Of a DNA stretch of 64,000 nucleotides, positions 9,248 to 18,408 are shown piece by piece. Both the position numbers and the translations under genes were made by a program. Source of the DNA: Hahnella lacustris (lineage in GTDB: Bacteria > Pseudomonadota > Gammaproteobacteria > Burkholderiales > Burkholderiaceae_A); the NCBI GenBank assembly GCA_965194655.1, contig OZ239148.1, positions 930,001 to 994,000 of the forward strand, read 5' to 3'. Position 1 is the first letter of the stretch. Every line of letters begins with the position of its first letter. A model generated the notes under the pieces. It was not told where the DNA came from, searched no databases, and was given only the letters and a program-made list of their open reading frames with translations.

Positions 9248-9736
9248 ATGGCCTCGATCTCACATTTCGTTAAGTCATTCCTGCTGCTCGAGCTTTTGGC
9301 CGGGCTTGGGGTAACCCTCAAGAACCTGTTTCGGCGCAAGATCACGCTTCAGTACCCAGAGGAGAAAACGCCGATGTCTCCTCGGTTTCGTGGGTTGCAC
9401 GCCTTGCGGCGTTATCCCAACGGGGAAGAGCGTTGCATTGCCTGCAAGCTCTGCGAGGCGGTCTGTCCGGCCAAGGCCATTACCATTGAGTCCACTGTGC
9501 GTGAAGATGGCTCTCGCCGAACCACACGCTACGACATCGACCTGACCAAGTGCATTTTCTGTGGCTTCTGCGAAGAGAGTTGCCCAGTGGACAGCATTGT
9601 GGAGACCAACATTCACGAATACCACGGTGAGAAAAGAGGAGACCTCTACTTCACCAAAGAGATGCTGTTGGCCGTGGGCGATCGCTACGAAGCGGATATT
9701 GCAAAGGCACGTGAGGCCGACGCGCCTTACCGCTAA
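9248..9736 (+). CDS. nuoI: NADH-quinone oxidoreductase subunit I
   Basis: Ferredoxin-like subunit with the two [4Fe-4S] clusters N6a and N6b. The 162-residue protein shows the pair of cluster motifs CIACKLCEAVCPAKAI and CIFCGFCEESCPVDSI. The ATG at 9248 gives the usual N-terminal amphipathic segment (MASISHFVKSFLL) seen in betaproteobacterial NuoI; upstream in-frame starts fall in nuoH. Confidence 0.98.
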   Translation: MASISHFVKSFLLLELLAGLGVTLKNLFRRKITLQYPEEKTPMSPRFRGLHALRRYPNGEERCIACKLCEAVCPAKAITIESTVREDGSRRTTRYDIDLTKCIFCGFCEESCPVDSIVETNIHEYHGEKRGDLYFTKEMLLAVGDRYEADIAKAREADAPYR

Positions 9737-9756
9737 GCCCCCGACAAGGACCCTGA

Positions 9757-10353
9757 ATGGATACTAATCTCGCACTCTTCTATGCCTTCGCTGGCATCCT
9801 TCTTTTTGCGGCGCTGCGTGTCATTACTGCCCGAAACCCCGTGCATGCAGCCATGTTTCTTGTCCTGTCTTTCTTCAGCGCGTCGGGCCTCTGGATTCTC
9901 CTGGCTGCAGAGTTCCTGGCCATTACCCTTGTGTTGGTCTACGTGGGTGCGGTGATGGTTCTCTTCCTCTTTGTGGTCATGATGATCGACTTCGACCTCG
10001 ATCGACTCCGTCAGGGCTTCTGGAATCACCTCAAGGTGGCAGTGCCGGTTGGCGCTCTGATCCTTTTTGAAATGGCCGCCGTCTTGATTCGCAGTTTTCA
10101 GGTCTCCGAGCCAAAACCCATGGCCAAGCCCGAGCTCAGCAACACAGAGGCGCTGGGCATGGTGCTTTACACCGATTACGTCTACGCCTTCATCGTCGCA
10201 GCCATCATTCTGTTGGTGGCGATGGTTGCAGCCATTGCACTCACGCTGCGTGGACGTAAGGATTCTCACCACCAGAATCCTGGGGAGCAGGTCCAGGTGC
10301 GTAAGCAGGATCGCCTCCGCATGGTTTCATTTCCGAAGGAGGGTGGTCAGTGA
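9757..10353 (+). CDS. nuoJ: NADH-quinone oxidoreductase subunit J
   Basis: Hydrophobic subunit of the membrane arm, 198 residues with five predicted helices. The segment ARNPVHAAMFLVLSFFSASG and LVLVYVGAVMVLFLFVVMMID (glycine in the pi-bulge helix) match the family. The cytoplasmic tail after residue 165 is charged. The stop overlaps the GTG start of nuoK. Confidence 0.97.
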   Translation: MDTNLALFYAFAGILLFAALRVITARNPVHAAMFLVLSFFSASGLWILLAAEFLAITLVLVYVGAVMVLFLFVVMMIDFDLDRLRQGFWNHLKVAVPVGALILFEMAAVLIRSFQVSEPKPMAKPELSNTEALGMVLYTDYVYAFIVAAIILLVAMVAAIALTLRGRKDSHHQNPGEQVQVRKQDRLRMVSFPKEGGQ

Positions 10354-10652
10354 CGCTCTCGCATTTCTTGATTGTGGGTGCCGCGCTCTTTACCTTGAGC
10401 GTGATTGGCATCTTCATGAACCGTAAGAACCTCATCGTGCTGCTGATGGCCATCGAGCTCATGCTCTTAGCTGTCAACATGAACTTCATCGCGTTCTCTC
10501 ATTACCTCGGAGATCTCGCTGGGCAGGTCTTCGTGTTTTTTATCCTGACCGTGGCTGCAGCGGAGTCTGCGATTGGTCTGGCGATTCTGGTGGTGCTGTT
10601 CCGAAGCCTGAAAACGGTTGAGGTCGAGCGTCTTGATGAGTTGAAGGGATAG
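10350..10652 (+). CDS. nuoK: NADH-quinone oxidoreductase subunit K
   Basis: MrpC-like membrane subunit with three helices, 100 residues. The two conserved glutamates in proton-channel helices are visible in LLMAIELMLLAVN and VAAAESAIGLAIL. The start is GTG at 10350, overlapping the nuoJ TGA as GTGA; there is no better upstream codon and the resulting N-terminus (MTLSHFLIVGAALF) fits the family. Confidence 0.97.
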   Translation: MTLSHFLIVGAALFTLSVIGIFMNRKNLIVLLMAIELMLLAVNMNFIAFSHYLGDLAGQVFVFFILTVAAAESAIGLAILVVLFRSLKTVEVERLDELKG

Positions 10653-10658
10653 GTCCTT

Positions 10659-12629
10659 ATGACTGGTATTTATCTCACCGCCGCGCTCGCACCTCTTGTG
10701 GGTGCAGCCTTGGCAGGTTTCTTTGGACGCAGTCTTGGTCGAGTCCTCTCCCATCGCATCACCATCGCAGGGGTGGCCATCTCCCTGATCTGCTCGATCA
10801 TCACGCTTGCTGACGTGCTCTCTGGGAATGTGTTTAACGGGTCGGTGTATACCTGGGCAGTGGCCGGTGGAATCACCATGGAAGTCGGATTTCTCATCGA
10901 TAGCCTCAGCGCCTCCATGATGGTGGTGGTGACCTTTGTCTCTCTGATGGTGCACATCTACACCATTGGCTATATGGAAGAGGACGACGGGTACCAGCGC
11001 TTTTTCAGTTACATTTCGCTCTTCACGTTCTCCATGCTCATGCTCGTCATGAGCAACAACTTCCTGCAGCTCTTTTTTGGCTGGGAGGCAGTGGGTTTGG
11101 TCTCCTATCTCCTCATTGGCTTTTGGTACAAGAAGCCCACTGCCATTCACGCCAATCTCAAGGCCTTTCTGGTAAATCGGGTGGGGGACTTCGGCTTCAT
11201 CCTTGGAATTGGACTGGTCCTCGCTGTGACGGGAAGCCTGAGCTATCAGGCTGCTTTCGACTCCGCTTCACAGATGGGAGCCATGTCGATCGAGCTCATT
11301 CCTGGTGAGTCTTGGCCCTACCTGGCTGTCGCCTGCATCTGTCTCTTCATTGGTGCCATGGGTAAGAGCGCTCAGTTTCCGTTGCATGTCTGGCTGCCTG
11401 ATTCGATGGAGGGTCCCACCCCCATCTCGGCGCTGATTCACGCTGCCACCATGGTGACCGCCGGGATCTTCATGGTTGCTCGTATGTCGCCCCTCTTTGA
11501 GTTGTCCGACATCGCGCTCTCGTTCGTGATGATCGTTGGCTCTATCACGGCGCTCTTCATGGGCATCCTGGGCATCGTGCAGAACGACATCAAACGAGTC
11601 GTGGCCTACTCCACCCTGTCTCAGTTGGGCTATATGACGGTCGCTCTGGGCGCCTCCGCATACTCCGTGGCGGTCTTCCACCTCATCACCCACGCGTTTT
11701 TCAAGGCACTTCTGTTCTTGGCCGCAGGCTCAGTCATCATAGGCATGCACCACCAACAGGATATGCGGCACATGGGCGGGCTGTGGAAGAAGATGCCCAT
11801 CACTTACGCCGTGTCGCTCCTGGGGTCGTTGGCGCTGATTGGGGCTCCATTCTTCTCAGGTTTCTATTCGAAGGACATGATCATTGAGGCTGTGAAAGCT
11901 TCTAACCTCCTCGCGGCCGAGACCATCTACTACATGCTCCTCGCAGGCGTATTCATCACTGCCTTCTACAGCTTTCGGATGTTCTTCCTGGTTTTCCATG
12001 GCCAGGCACGCTATGACGCTCACCACCATGAGCCGCATGAGTCCCCCTGGGTGGTCACCGGGCCTCTCATCGCTTTGGCCTTGCCCTCGGTCGTGTTGGG
12101 CGCCATTGCGATAGGACCCTTCCTCTTTGAGGGTTACTTTGATGGGGCCATCTGGGTAGATCCGTCGCATCCGGCGATGGCGGAGCTCGCGTCGCATTAC
12201 CACGGGCCCCTTGCCCTTGCGCTGCATGCCCCGTTCACCCCAGCGTTCTGGCTGGCCTTGGGCGGTGTGATCCTGGCGGCCGTGTTCTATCTGGCTGCTC
12301 CGGGAATTCCAGCAGCATTCCAGAGGACCTTCTCCACTGTGCATCGAGTCCTGGAAGAGAAGTACTTCCTGGACCGCTTCAATGAGGTGGTCTTTGCTGG
12401 AGGGGCCCGCAAGATCGGCTCTGGACTCTGGATAAGAGCAGATCAAGGTCTCATTGATGGTTTCCTGGTGAATGGCTCTGCACGCCTGGTTGGCGTCTTT
12501 GCAGGACTCATGCGACTGGGACAGACCGGGTTCCTCTATCACTACGCCATTGCCATGATCCTGGGCGTTGCCCTGATGCTTTGGTGGTTTGCGCCTCTGC
12601 TCGAGGCCTCACTTCCGGTTGCCCAATAA
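10659..12629 (+). CDS. nuoL: NADH-quinone oxidoreductase subunit L
   Basis: Largest antiporter-like subunit at the distal end of the membrane arm, 656 residues. The core contains FFGWEAVGLVSYLLIGFWY (key glutamate), AQFPLHVWLPDSMEGPTP (key lysines nearby) and HAFFKALLFLAAGSVI. A long C-terminal part carries the lateral helix typical of NuoL. It starts 6 bases after nuoK and is followed by nuoM after 10 bases. Confidence 0.98.
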   Translation: MTGIYLTAALAPLVGAALAGFFGRSLGRVLSHRITIAGVAISLICSIITLADVLSGNVFNGSVYTWAVAGGITMEVGFLIDSLSASMMVVVTFVSLMVHIYTIGYMEEDDGYQRFFSYISLFTFSMLMLVMSNNFLQLFFGWEAVGLVSYLLIGFWYKKPTAIHANLKAFLVNRVGDFGFILGIGLVLAVTGSLSYQAAFDSASQMGAMSIELIPGESWPYLAVACICLFIGAMGKSAQFPLHVWLPDSMEGPTPISALIHAATMVTAGIFMVARMSPLFELSDIALSFVMIVGSITALFMGILGIVQNDIKRVVAYSTLSQLGYMTVALGASAYSVAVFHLITHAFFKALLFLAAGSVIIGMHHQQDMRHMGGLWKKMPITYAVSLLGSLALIGAPFFSGFYSKDMIIEAVKASNLLAAETIYYMLLAGVFITAFYSFRMFFLVFHGQARYDAHHHEPHESPWVVTGPLIALALPSVVLGAIAIGPFLFEGYFDGAIWVDPSHPAMAELASHYHGPLALALHAPFTPAFWLALGGVILAAVFYLAAPGIPAAFQRTFSTVHRVLEEKYFLDRFNEVVFAGGARKIGSGLWIRADQGLIDGFLVNGSARLVGVFAGLMRLGQTGFLYHYAIAMILGVALMLWWFAPLLEASLPVAQ

Positions 12630-12639
12630 GGTCTGACCC

Positions 12640-14145
12640 ATGATTCAAGCCTCCATTCCTTGGCTCACGCTTTCAATCTGGCTTCCCATCGTGCTGGGGG
12701 TTGCCATTGTCCTGTGGGGTTCGCAGCGCTCGCAACCGGGTCAGGCCACGGTCGCCAAGCGCCTGTCGTTGATCGCAGCGGTCTTGAGTTTCCTGGTCAC
12801 CCTTCCACTCATTGCCGGTTTTGATCCAACGCATCAGGGTTTCCAATTCGTAGAAAAGTCTCCCTGGATCACTCCTTTCTCGGTGGATTATTTTCTGGGG
12901 GTCGATGGGCTCTCAGTCTGGTTTGTGCCGCTCACAGCGGTGATCACCATCTTCGTGGTCATTGCGGGTTGGGATGTGGTGGAAGATCGAGTCCATCAGT
13001 ACATGGGTTCGTTCCTCGTGCTGTCAGGACTGATGGTGGGCGTCTTCAGTGCGCTCGATGGCCTGCTGTTTTATATCTTCTTTGAGGCCACACTGATCCC
13101 GATGTATCTCATCATCGGAATATGGGGCGGGCCACGCCGCGTCTACGCGGCCTTCAAGTTTTTCTTGTACACCCTGTTGGGTTCGCTGCTCACTCTGGTG
13201 GCACTGGTCTATCTCTACATCAAGAGCGGCAGCTTCAGCATCCTGGCCTGGCATGCCCTGCCGCTCGGCCTCGATGAGCAGATCCTGATTTTCCTGGCCT
13301 TTCTGTTGGCCTTTGCGGTCAAGGTTCCGATGTGGCCCGTGCACACCTGGCTCCCGGATGCTCACGTGGAGGCTCCCACCGGCGGATCGGTGGTGCTGGC
13401 CGCCATCATGCTCAAGCTGGGAGCTTATGGCTTCTTGAGATTCTCGCTGCCCATCGCTCCAGATGCCTCGCATGAATTGGCGCCTCTCATGATTGGGTTG
13501 TCGCTGGTTGCCGTGGTCTACATTGGCCTCGTCGCTCTGGTGCAGGAGGACATGAAGAAGCTGGTGGCCTATTCATCCATTGCCCATATGGGGTTTGTCA
13601 CTCTGGGCTTCTTTATGTTCTCTGGACTTGGCGTGCAGGGAGGCATTGTTCAGATGGTCTCTCACGGCTTCGTCTCGGGCGCCATGTTCCTGTGCATTGG
13701 TGTGCTCTATGACCGTATGCATACCCGTCGAATCGCCGACTATGGGGGCGTCGTGAACCGCATGCCCAAGTTTGCGGCCTTGTTCGTTTTCTTTGCCATG
13801 GCCAACGCAGGCCTACCGGCGACCAGCGGATTTGTGGGTGAATTCATGGTGATCTTGGCCGCGGTGAAGTTCAATTTCTGGATTGGTCTTCTGGCTGCAA
13901 CCACCCTCATCTTTGGGGCCGCCTACACCCTTTGGATGGTCAAGCGCGTCATCTTCGGAGACGTCGCGAATGATCATGTGGCCGCTCTGAATGATGTCAG
14001 TTCGCGTGAGTTCTGGATGTTGATGGCGATGGCCTTCCTGGTGTTGCTCATGGGGGTCTGGCCAGCACCCTTTACCGACCTCATGTCGACATCGGTGGAC
14101 GGCCTGCTTCGGCATGTCAGTGTTTCCAAGCTCCCTGTCCAATAA
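12640..14145 (+). CDS. nuoM: NADH-quinone oxidoreductase subunit M
   Basis: Second antiporter-like proton-pumping subunit, 501 residues. Signatures include the essential-glutamate helix IFFEATLIPMYLIIGIWG, the lysine-containing VKVPMWPVHTWLPDAHVEAP and LVAYSSIAHMGFV. Around fourteen transmembrane helices are expected. It lies in the same operon, 10 bases after nuoL and 21 before nuoN. Confidence 0.98.
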   Translation: MIQASIPWLTLSIWLPIVLGVAIVLWGSQRSQPGQATVAKRLSLIAAVLSFLVTLPLIAGFDPTHQGFQFVEKSPWITPFSVDYFLGVDGLSVWFVPLTAVITIFVVIAGWDVVEDRVHQYMGSFLVLSGLMVGVFSALDGLLFYIFFEATLIPMYLIIGIWGGPRRVYAAFKFFLYTLLGSLLTLVALVYLYIKSGSFSILAWHALPLGLDEQILIFLAFLLAFAVKVPMWPVHTWLPDAHVEAPTGGSVVLAAIMLKLGAYGFLRFSLPIAPDASHELAPLMIGLSLVAVVYIGLVALVQEDMKKLVAYSSIAHMGFVTLGFFMFSGLGVQGGIVQMVSHGFVSGAMFLCIGVLYDRMHTRRIADYGGVVNRMPKFAALFVFFAMANAGLPATSGFVGEFMVILAAVKFNFWIGLLAATTLIFGAAYTLWMVKRVIFGDVANDHVAALNDVSSREFWMLMAMAFLVLLMGVWPAPFTDLMSTSVDGLLRHVSVSKLPVQ

Positions 14146-14166
14146 CCGTATTCAAGGGACACCCGC

Positions 14167-15717
14167 ATGACCCTCGCTCAACTTCAGCTTCAGACCATCT
14201 CCGCTGATATCGCGCTGTTTGCGCTCCTCGCTTTTGTCCTCATGCTCGACGTGCTCTCGCGCGGGCGTGCCGCCTCTGCAGTCCACATGACCACCTTGTT
14301 TGGGCTGGTGCTGATTGGTGGATGGTTGGGCCTAGAAGCCATGGAGGGTGTGCCGCAAGTTGGGCTCAATGGTCTGGTCATTTCAGATCCCATGGGCAGT
14401 CTGCTCAAATCCGGTGCGGCCTTCGCCACCGTGGCAACGCTGATCTATGGTCGGCGTTATGTGCAGGAGCAGGGGATGGGGTTTGGTGAGTTTCACCACT
14501 TCTCGCTGTTCGCACTCTTGGGTGGCTTCGTCATGATTTCTGCCAACCATTTGCTGGTGGTCTACCTCGGCATTGAGCTGCTGACGCTCTCACTCTATGC
14601 GGCGGTGGCTCTTCGCAGAGACCACAGCCTCTCTGTTGAGGCCGCCATGAAGTATTTTGTGTTGGGCGCTCTGGCGTCTGGCTTTCTGCTCTATGGCCTC
14701 TCGATGGTCTACGGTGCAACCGGAACGCTGTCGATCCCCGAGATTCACGATCGAATTGCAGCAGGGTCACTTGGTGCACCGGGTGCAGATCGCCTGGTGA
14801 TGGTGTTCGGCACCGTATTTATTGTCGCTGGCCTCGCCTTTAAGCTGGGTGTGGTTCCATTTCACATGTGGGTCCCCGATGTGTATCAGGGCGCACCCAC
14901 TGCCACCACGCTCCTGATTGGTGCGGCCCCAAAGTTTGCAGCGTTTGCCGTGGTGATCCGTCTGTTGGTGTCGGGCTTGATCGGCGTCGCAGTGGATTGG
15001 CAGCAAATGCTGCTGGTGCTCTGTGTGCTCTCGCTCATCGTTGGCAATGTGGTGGCCATTGCCCAGACCAGTCTCAAGCGCGTCCTCGCTTACTCCACCA
15101 TTGCCCACATGGGATTCATGCTCTTGGCGCTCGCCTCTGGCGTGCTCGAGGTTCCAACAGGCTCCGCAGCAGCGGGAACGCAGGCCGTGGAGCAGGCGGG
15201 TGGTGGCGCGATGGGCCTTGCGGTGCAAGCCTATGCCGCCTCTATGTTCTATGTGGTCACGTATGCACTGACGGCCCTCGGAAGCTTTGGCGTCATCCTG
15301 TTGGCCTCGTCGAGGGGCTTCGACATGGACAGCTTGGACGACTTCAAGGGGCTTGGAAGGAGCCGCCCCATGCTGGCCTGGGCCATGCTCGTGCTGGTGT
15401 TTTCTCTTGCTGGGATTCCCCCGACAGTTGGTTTCTACGCGAAGCTGGTGGTTTTGGAGTCGGTGGTCTCTGCTGGCTACATCTGGCTTGCCGTGCTGGC
15501 CGTATTGGCCTCACTCATTGGTGCGTTCTTTTATCTGCGCATCGTGAAGGTGATGTTCTTCGACGAGCCTGTCGCCGCCAATCAGTCCCACCCGCTCTGT
15601 GCCTTTCAGCAGTCTGTGCTCTCGCTCAACAGTGTGGCGGTTCTGATTCTTGGCATTCTGCCCGGGCCCATCATGGCTTGGTGCATTCAAGTGGTTCGAG
15701 CCTCACTCGCCGCATGA
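14167..15717 (+). CDS. nuoN: NADH-quinone oxidoreductase subunit N
   Basis: Third antiporter-like subunit, 516 residues, closing the 14-gene nuo set. Diagnostic segments are LGIELLTLSLYAAVALRR, FKLGVVPFHMWVPDVYQGAP and LAYSTIAHMGFMLLALASG. An Ala/Gly-rich loop of roughly 25 residues (GSAAAGTQAVEQAGGGAMG) follows that helix; similar loops occur in betaproteobacterial NuoN. The stop overlaps the next start (ATGA). Confidence 0.97.
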   Translation: MTLAQLQLQTISADIALFALLAFVLMLDVLSRGRAASAVHMTTLFGLVLIGGWLGLEAMEGVPQVGLNGLVISDPMGSLLKSGAAFATVATLIYGRRYVQEQGMGFGEFHHFSLFALLGGFVMISANHLLVVYLGIELLTLSLYAAVALRRDHSLSVEAAMKYFVLGALASGFLLYGLSMVYGATGTLSIPEIHDRIAAGSLGAPGADRLVMVFGTVFIVAGLAFKLGVVPFHMWVPDVYQGAPTATTLLIGAAPKFAAFAVVIRLLVSGLIGVAVDWQQMLLVLCVLSLIVGNVVAIAQTSLKRVLAYSTIAHMGFMLLALASGVLEVPTGSAAAGTQAVEQAGGGAMGLAVQAYAASMFYVVTYALTALGSFGVILLASSRGFDMDSLDDFKGLGRSRPMLAWAMLVLVFSLAGIPPTVGFYAKLVVLESVVSAGYIWLAVLAVLASLIGAFFYLRIVKVMFFDEPVAANQSHPLCAFQQSVLSLNSVAVLILGILPGPIMAWCIQVVRASLAA

Positions 15718-16028
15718 GTGTCACGGTCGCAACCCTCCTCTGGCTCTCCGTTGGCTTTTTGCTGGCCAACTTCCCATTCTTGGTCCAGCGTCGCCTCGGA
15801 TTTCTAAAGGGGCCTAAGCCCTTTGCCTTTCGTCTCCTTGAGCTGCTCCTTGGCTATTTTCTCACGCTGGGGTTTGGCCTTCTGCTGGAGGGCCGCTTGG
15901 GCGCCATCCAAAGCCAGACCTGGAATTTCTACGCCATGGCGGCACTTCTATTTCTGGTGATGGCGTATCCCGGCTTCGTCTACCGGCACCTCCTGCGGCG
16001 CAGGGGCGGACAAGTTGCCGACGGCTGA
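15714..16028 (+). CDS. DUF2818 family membrane protein
   Basis: A 104-residue protein with three likely transmembrane helices, beginning MSVTVATLLWLSVGFLLANFPF. Its position straight after nuoN, with an ATGA overlap, and its helix pattern match DUF2818, a family I know mainly from betaproteobacteria where it is always near nuoN. Function is unknown; an accessory role in complex I is only suggested by the position. The short true gene is the last third of a longer open frame that otherwise overlaps nuoN. Confidence 0.85.
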   Translation: MSVTVATLLWLSVGFLLANFPFLVQRRLGFLKGPKPFAFRLLELLLGYFLTLGFGLLLEGRLGAIQSQTWNFYAMAALLFLVMAYPGFVYRHLLRRRGGQVADG

Positions 16029-16650
16029 TTCAAAGACTCCAGACCCTCGCCCAGTCGGTTTGACCGGGGAGCCTGCTGCGCACCTGGCCGAGCAGCGCGT
16101 GGACGGGGAACTGCTGCTCGACGGGCGACTGCTCAAAATCTATCGTGATGAGGCGGTCGCCTCCGACGGCACAAGGTGTTTTCGCGAATACACCCTGCAT
16201 CCAGGTGCAGCGGCCATGGTGCCGATCTTCGAGGACGGAAGCGTGCTCCTGGAGCGGCAATGGCGCTATCCACTCAATCGAAGCTTCCTCGAATTCCCTG
16301 CAGGCAAGCTCGACCCAGGAGAGACGCCCCTTCAGACCGCCGCGCGAGAACTGGCTGAGGAGACCGGATACTCGGCCAGAGAGTGGGCGGTCTTAGGCCC
16401 CATGCATCCCGTGATCTCCTACTCCACTGAGGTCATTCACCTCTTTCTCGCCCGACAGCTGACTGAAGGGGTGGCCCAGAGGGAGGGCGGTGAGTGCCTT
16501 GATCTGGTGAGGATGCCCCTCGATGCATTCTTTGCCTCGATCTCCGCGGGTCTGGTGACGGATGCCAAGACGTTGGCGTGCGCCTATTGGCTGACTCGAA
16601 TGCAATCTGGACACTATGTCCCCGCTTGGTTCCCCCTCCAATCCAGCTGA
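16015..16650 (+). CDS. Nudix hydrolase, ADP-ribose pyrophosphatase type
   Basis: Probably hydrolyses ADP-ribose or related nucleoside diphosphates. The Nudix box is complete: G-KLDPG-E-TPLQTAA-REL-AEE-T-GY in residues about 101-123, with the preceding LLERQWRYPLNRSFLEFP typical of the NudF/ADP-ribose subgroup. 211 residues if started at the TTG at 16015, which overlaps the DUF2818 gene by 14 bases; the first 25 residues are variable and the true start could be further in. A Nudix gene at this place after nuoN is usual in Burkholderiales. The 3' end overlaps the next gene by 35 bases. Confidence 0.88.
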   Translation: MPTADSKTPDPRPVGLTGEPAAHLAEQRVDGELLLDGRLLKIYRDEAVASDGTRCFREYTLHPGAAAMVPIFEDGSVLLERQWRYPLNRSFLEFPAGKLDPGETPLQTAARELAEETGYSAREWAVLGPMHPVISYSTEVIHLFLARQLTEGVAQREGGECLDLVRMPLDAFFASISAGLVTDAKTLACAYWLTRMQSGHYVPAWFPLQSS

Positions 16651-17107
16651 CCGCAGCTGGCCCTGGTTTGCCCGGGCGTTGGTGGGCTGGCTGAGCGCCA
16701 GCCTTGCGCTCTGGGTCGTTGACCACTTCTTTGAGTCGCTCTGGTTCGATAGCCTGGAGAGTTTGCTTCTATCAAGCTTGGTCCTGACCCTGTTCAATCT
16801 CACCCTCAAGCCTGTCCTATTGCTTTTGAGCCTCCCTTTTATCGTTCTCAGCGCTGGGCTCGCCATCCCACTGATGAATGGGCTCTTTCTGCTGATCATC
16901 GCGGAGCTGATTGAGGGCTTTCATCTCTCAGGCTACTGGATGGCGGTGTTGGCGGCTTTGACTTTTTCATTCATCAGCCTGGCCATCTCACTTGCAACCG
17001 GCCAACGCCGAGCACAGGTCGCCTTGAAGTCAGGGAGGGACCGGTCCCCCCCATCAAACGACGACGATGATGTGATTGATGTTGAGGTGCGGGAGAAGAA
17101 GGACTGA
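16616..17107 (+). CDS. Holin-like (PF04020-type) four-helix membrane protein
   Basis: A 163-residue protein with four hydrophobic helices between residues about 20 and 127, containing LVLTLFNLTLKPVLLLLSLPF and a Pro-Met-Asn-Gly turn (IPLMNGLFLLI), as in the 'phage holin superfamily IV' found on many chromosomes. There is no phage context, so this is a cellular homologue of unknown function. The tail is acidic (SNDDDDVIDVEV). It starts inside the Nudix gene, so it is probably the last cistron of the nuo-associated transcript. Confidence 0.8.
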   Translation: MSPLGSPSNPADRSWPWFARALVGWLSASLALWVVDHFFESLWFDSLESLLLSSLVLTLFNLTLKPVLLLLSLPFIVLSAGLAIPLMNGLFLLIIAELIEGFHLSGYWMAVLAALTFSFISLAISLATGQRRAQVALKSGRDRSPPSNDDDDVIDVEVREKKD

Positions 17108-17127
17108 CTGCGCAGGATGGGTCAGTC
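17102..17127. terminator. Possible bidirectional terminator hairpin
   Basis: GACTGAC (17102-17108) and GTCAGTC (17121-17127) form a 7-bp inverted repeat around a 12-base loop, between the convergent holin-like and aldolase genes and containing both stop codons. There is no clear T-run on either side, so this is weak. Confidence 0.3.
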
Positions 17128-17883
17128 TCTCATCGCTTTCAGGATGGCTTGAGCCCCTGCAGCAATGAGGCGGGCATCCGAGGAGATGGTGGTGAGCCGA
17201 TAGCCCATTTGAATACGGGCGCGCGCGATCTCGGCTCTTCCGTTGTGAATTCCGGCAACAAGGCCATGGGCCTGGGCCCGCTCCACGATGTGAGCAATGG
17301 CCTGGGCCGCAGGTGGATCGACATCATCAAAAGTGGGGGTGCACCCCATGGAAAGGGAGAGGTCTGAGGGGCCAACGTAGACCGCATCAAGCCCCTCGAC
17401 GCTGAGAATAGACTCAAGATTGTCGAGTGCCTGGCGGGTTTCGATCATTGCGAATCGAACGATCTCTGAATTGGCCCACTGGGGGTAGTCAGCCCCGTAC
17501 ACATGGAGCGCTCGGACTGGCCCAAAACTGCGGGTTCCCCGCGGGGCATAGCTGCTGGTGGACACAAACCGTTGTGCCTCCTCCCGCGTGTTGATCATGG
17601 GGCAAATGATTCCCATCGCACCAGCGTCAAGAGATTTCATGATGACACCTGGGTCATTCCAGGGCACCCTCACGAGCGGAACGGTTGGGGTTTGGGAGAT
17701 GGCCTGGAGCAGGGGAGTGAGCTGAGCCGCCTCAATCAGACCATGTTGAAGGTCGATGGTCAGGCTATCCCAGCCTTGGCGGGCCATGACCTCTGCGGAG
17801 AATGAGTTGGGAATGGCCAGCCAGCCATTGATCGCGGCGCGGTTCTTCGCCCAAAGCTGCCGCAGGGGGTTTGGATTCATCAT
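17122..17883 (-). CDS. HpcH/HpaI family aldolase
   Basis: Class II metal-dependent aldolase that cleaves 2-keto-3-deoxy acids (such as 4-hydroxy-2-ketoheptanedioate or 2-keto-3-deoxyrhamnonate) to pyruvate and an aldehyde. Residues about 35-45 read SLTIDLQHGLIE, followed by PLVRVPWNDPG, the glutamate-bearing FAMIETRQALDNL and VGPSDLSLSMG, the metal and substrate signatures. I start at one of two adjacent ATGs (17883 or 17880); an in-frame codon at 17943 would add 20 atypical residues. The real substrate cannot be told from sequence. It is a single gene, convergent with the nuo cluster. Confidence 0.88.
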   Translation of the reverse strand: MMNPNPLRQLWAKNRAAINGWLAIPNSFSAEVMARQGWDSLTIDLQHGLIEAAQLTPLLQAISQTPTVPLVRVPWNDPGVIMKSLDAGAMGIICPMINTREEAQRFVSTSSYAPRGTRSFGPVRALHVYGADYPQWANSEIVRFAMIETRQALDNLESILSVEGLDAVYVGPSDLSLSMGCTPTFDDVDPPAAQAIAHIVERAQAHGLVAGIHNGRAEIARARIQMGYRLTTISSDARLIAAGAQAILKAMRD

Positions 17884-17961
17884 GAAAAGGATAGTAGTGC
17901 AGCGCTGAACAAAGCGCGAAAATGAAGGTCTCAGTAAAAACACTCACCCAGGAGGTTCACC

Positions 17962-18402
17962 ATGAGAATCATTCCCCTCATCATTTCCCTCAGCATGCTT
18001 TCAAGTCTGAGCGCTGCGGCTATGGCTCAGGCCCCCGTGATCAACAACACCAGCCCCGCTCCTCAGGTTCAAGAGGTGGCGGTGGTCATCAGCAAGACGC
18101 CTCGCTACGTCACGCTTCAGGAGCGCCAGTGCACCGAGGAGATCGTCGAGACCCAAACCAATGACGGAGCGATTGCGGGCGGCATCATTGGCGGGCTCCT
18201 TGGAAGTCAGGTGGGAGAGGGAAGTGGCAAGACAGCAGCAGCTGTCGCAGGTGCCATCATTGGAAGCCAAGTGGGCTCCACGCCCAATGTGCAGGCTCAG
18301 CGCAGAACGGTCTGTCGCATGGTGCCCGTCACCATGCAGCGAGGCTGGACCGTGGTCTTTGAATACCAAGGCCAGCGCTTTACTCATATTTTTCCTCAGT
18401 AG
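17962..18402 (+). CDS. Glycine-zipper 2TM outer-membrane-type protein
   Basis: A 146-residue exported protein with signal peptide MRIIPLIISLSMLSSLSAAAMA and a glycine zipper (AGGIIGGLLGSQVGEG and AGAIIGSQVG, residues about 69-107), as in the Rickettsia 17-kDa antigen/SlyB type. Unlike lipoproteins it lacks a lipobox cysteine at the cleavage site. A strong AGGAGGT (17950-17956) sits 5 bases before the ATG. Envelope integrity or stress roles are known for the family; nothing more specific is supported here. Confidence 0.85.
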   Translation: MRIIPLIISLSMLSSLSAAAMAQAPVINNTSPAPQVQEVAVVISKTPRYVTLQERQCTEEIVETQTNDGAIAGGIIGGLLGSQVGEGSGKTAAAVAGAIIGSQVGSTPNVQAQRRTVCRMVPVTMQRGWTVVFEYQGQRFTHIFPQ

Positions 18403-18408
18403 CGCAGC

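Noticed and set aside
10467..11150. A 227-codon His/Asp-rich open frame antisense to nuoK and nuoL
   Set aside because: The His/Asp richness is a by-product of reversed hydrophobic codons of membrane proteins; similar mirror frames occur opposite nuoM and nuoN.
14868..15713. Upstream extension of the DUF2818 frame within nuoN
   Set aside because: Only the last 104 codons match the family; the rest overlaps nuoN in another frame and has an unnatural composition.
16616..17107. Holin-like gene as evidence for a prophage
   Set aside because: No other phage gene is nearby, and this family is often chromosomal; the gene is joined to the nuo-associated cluster.
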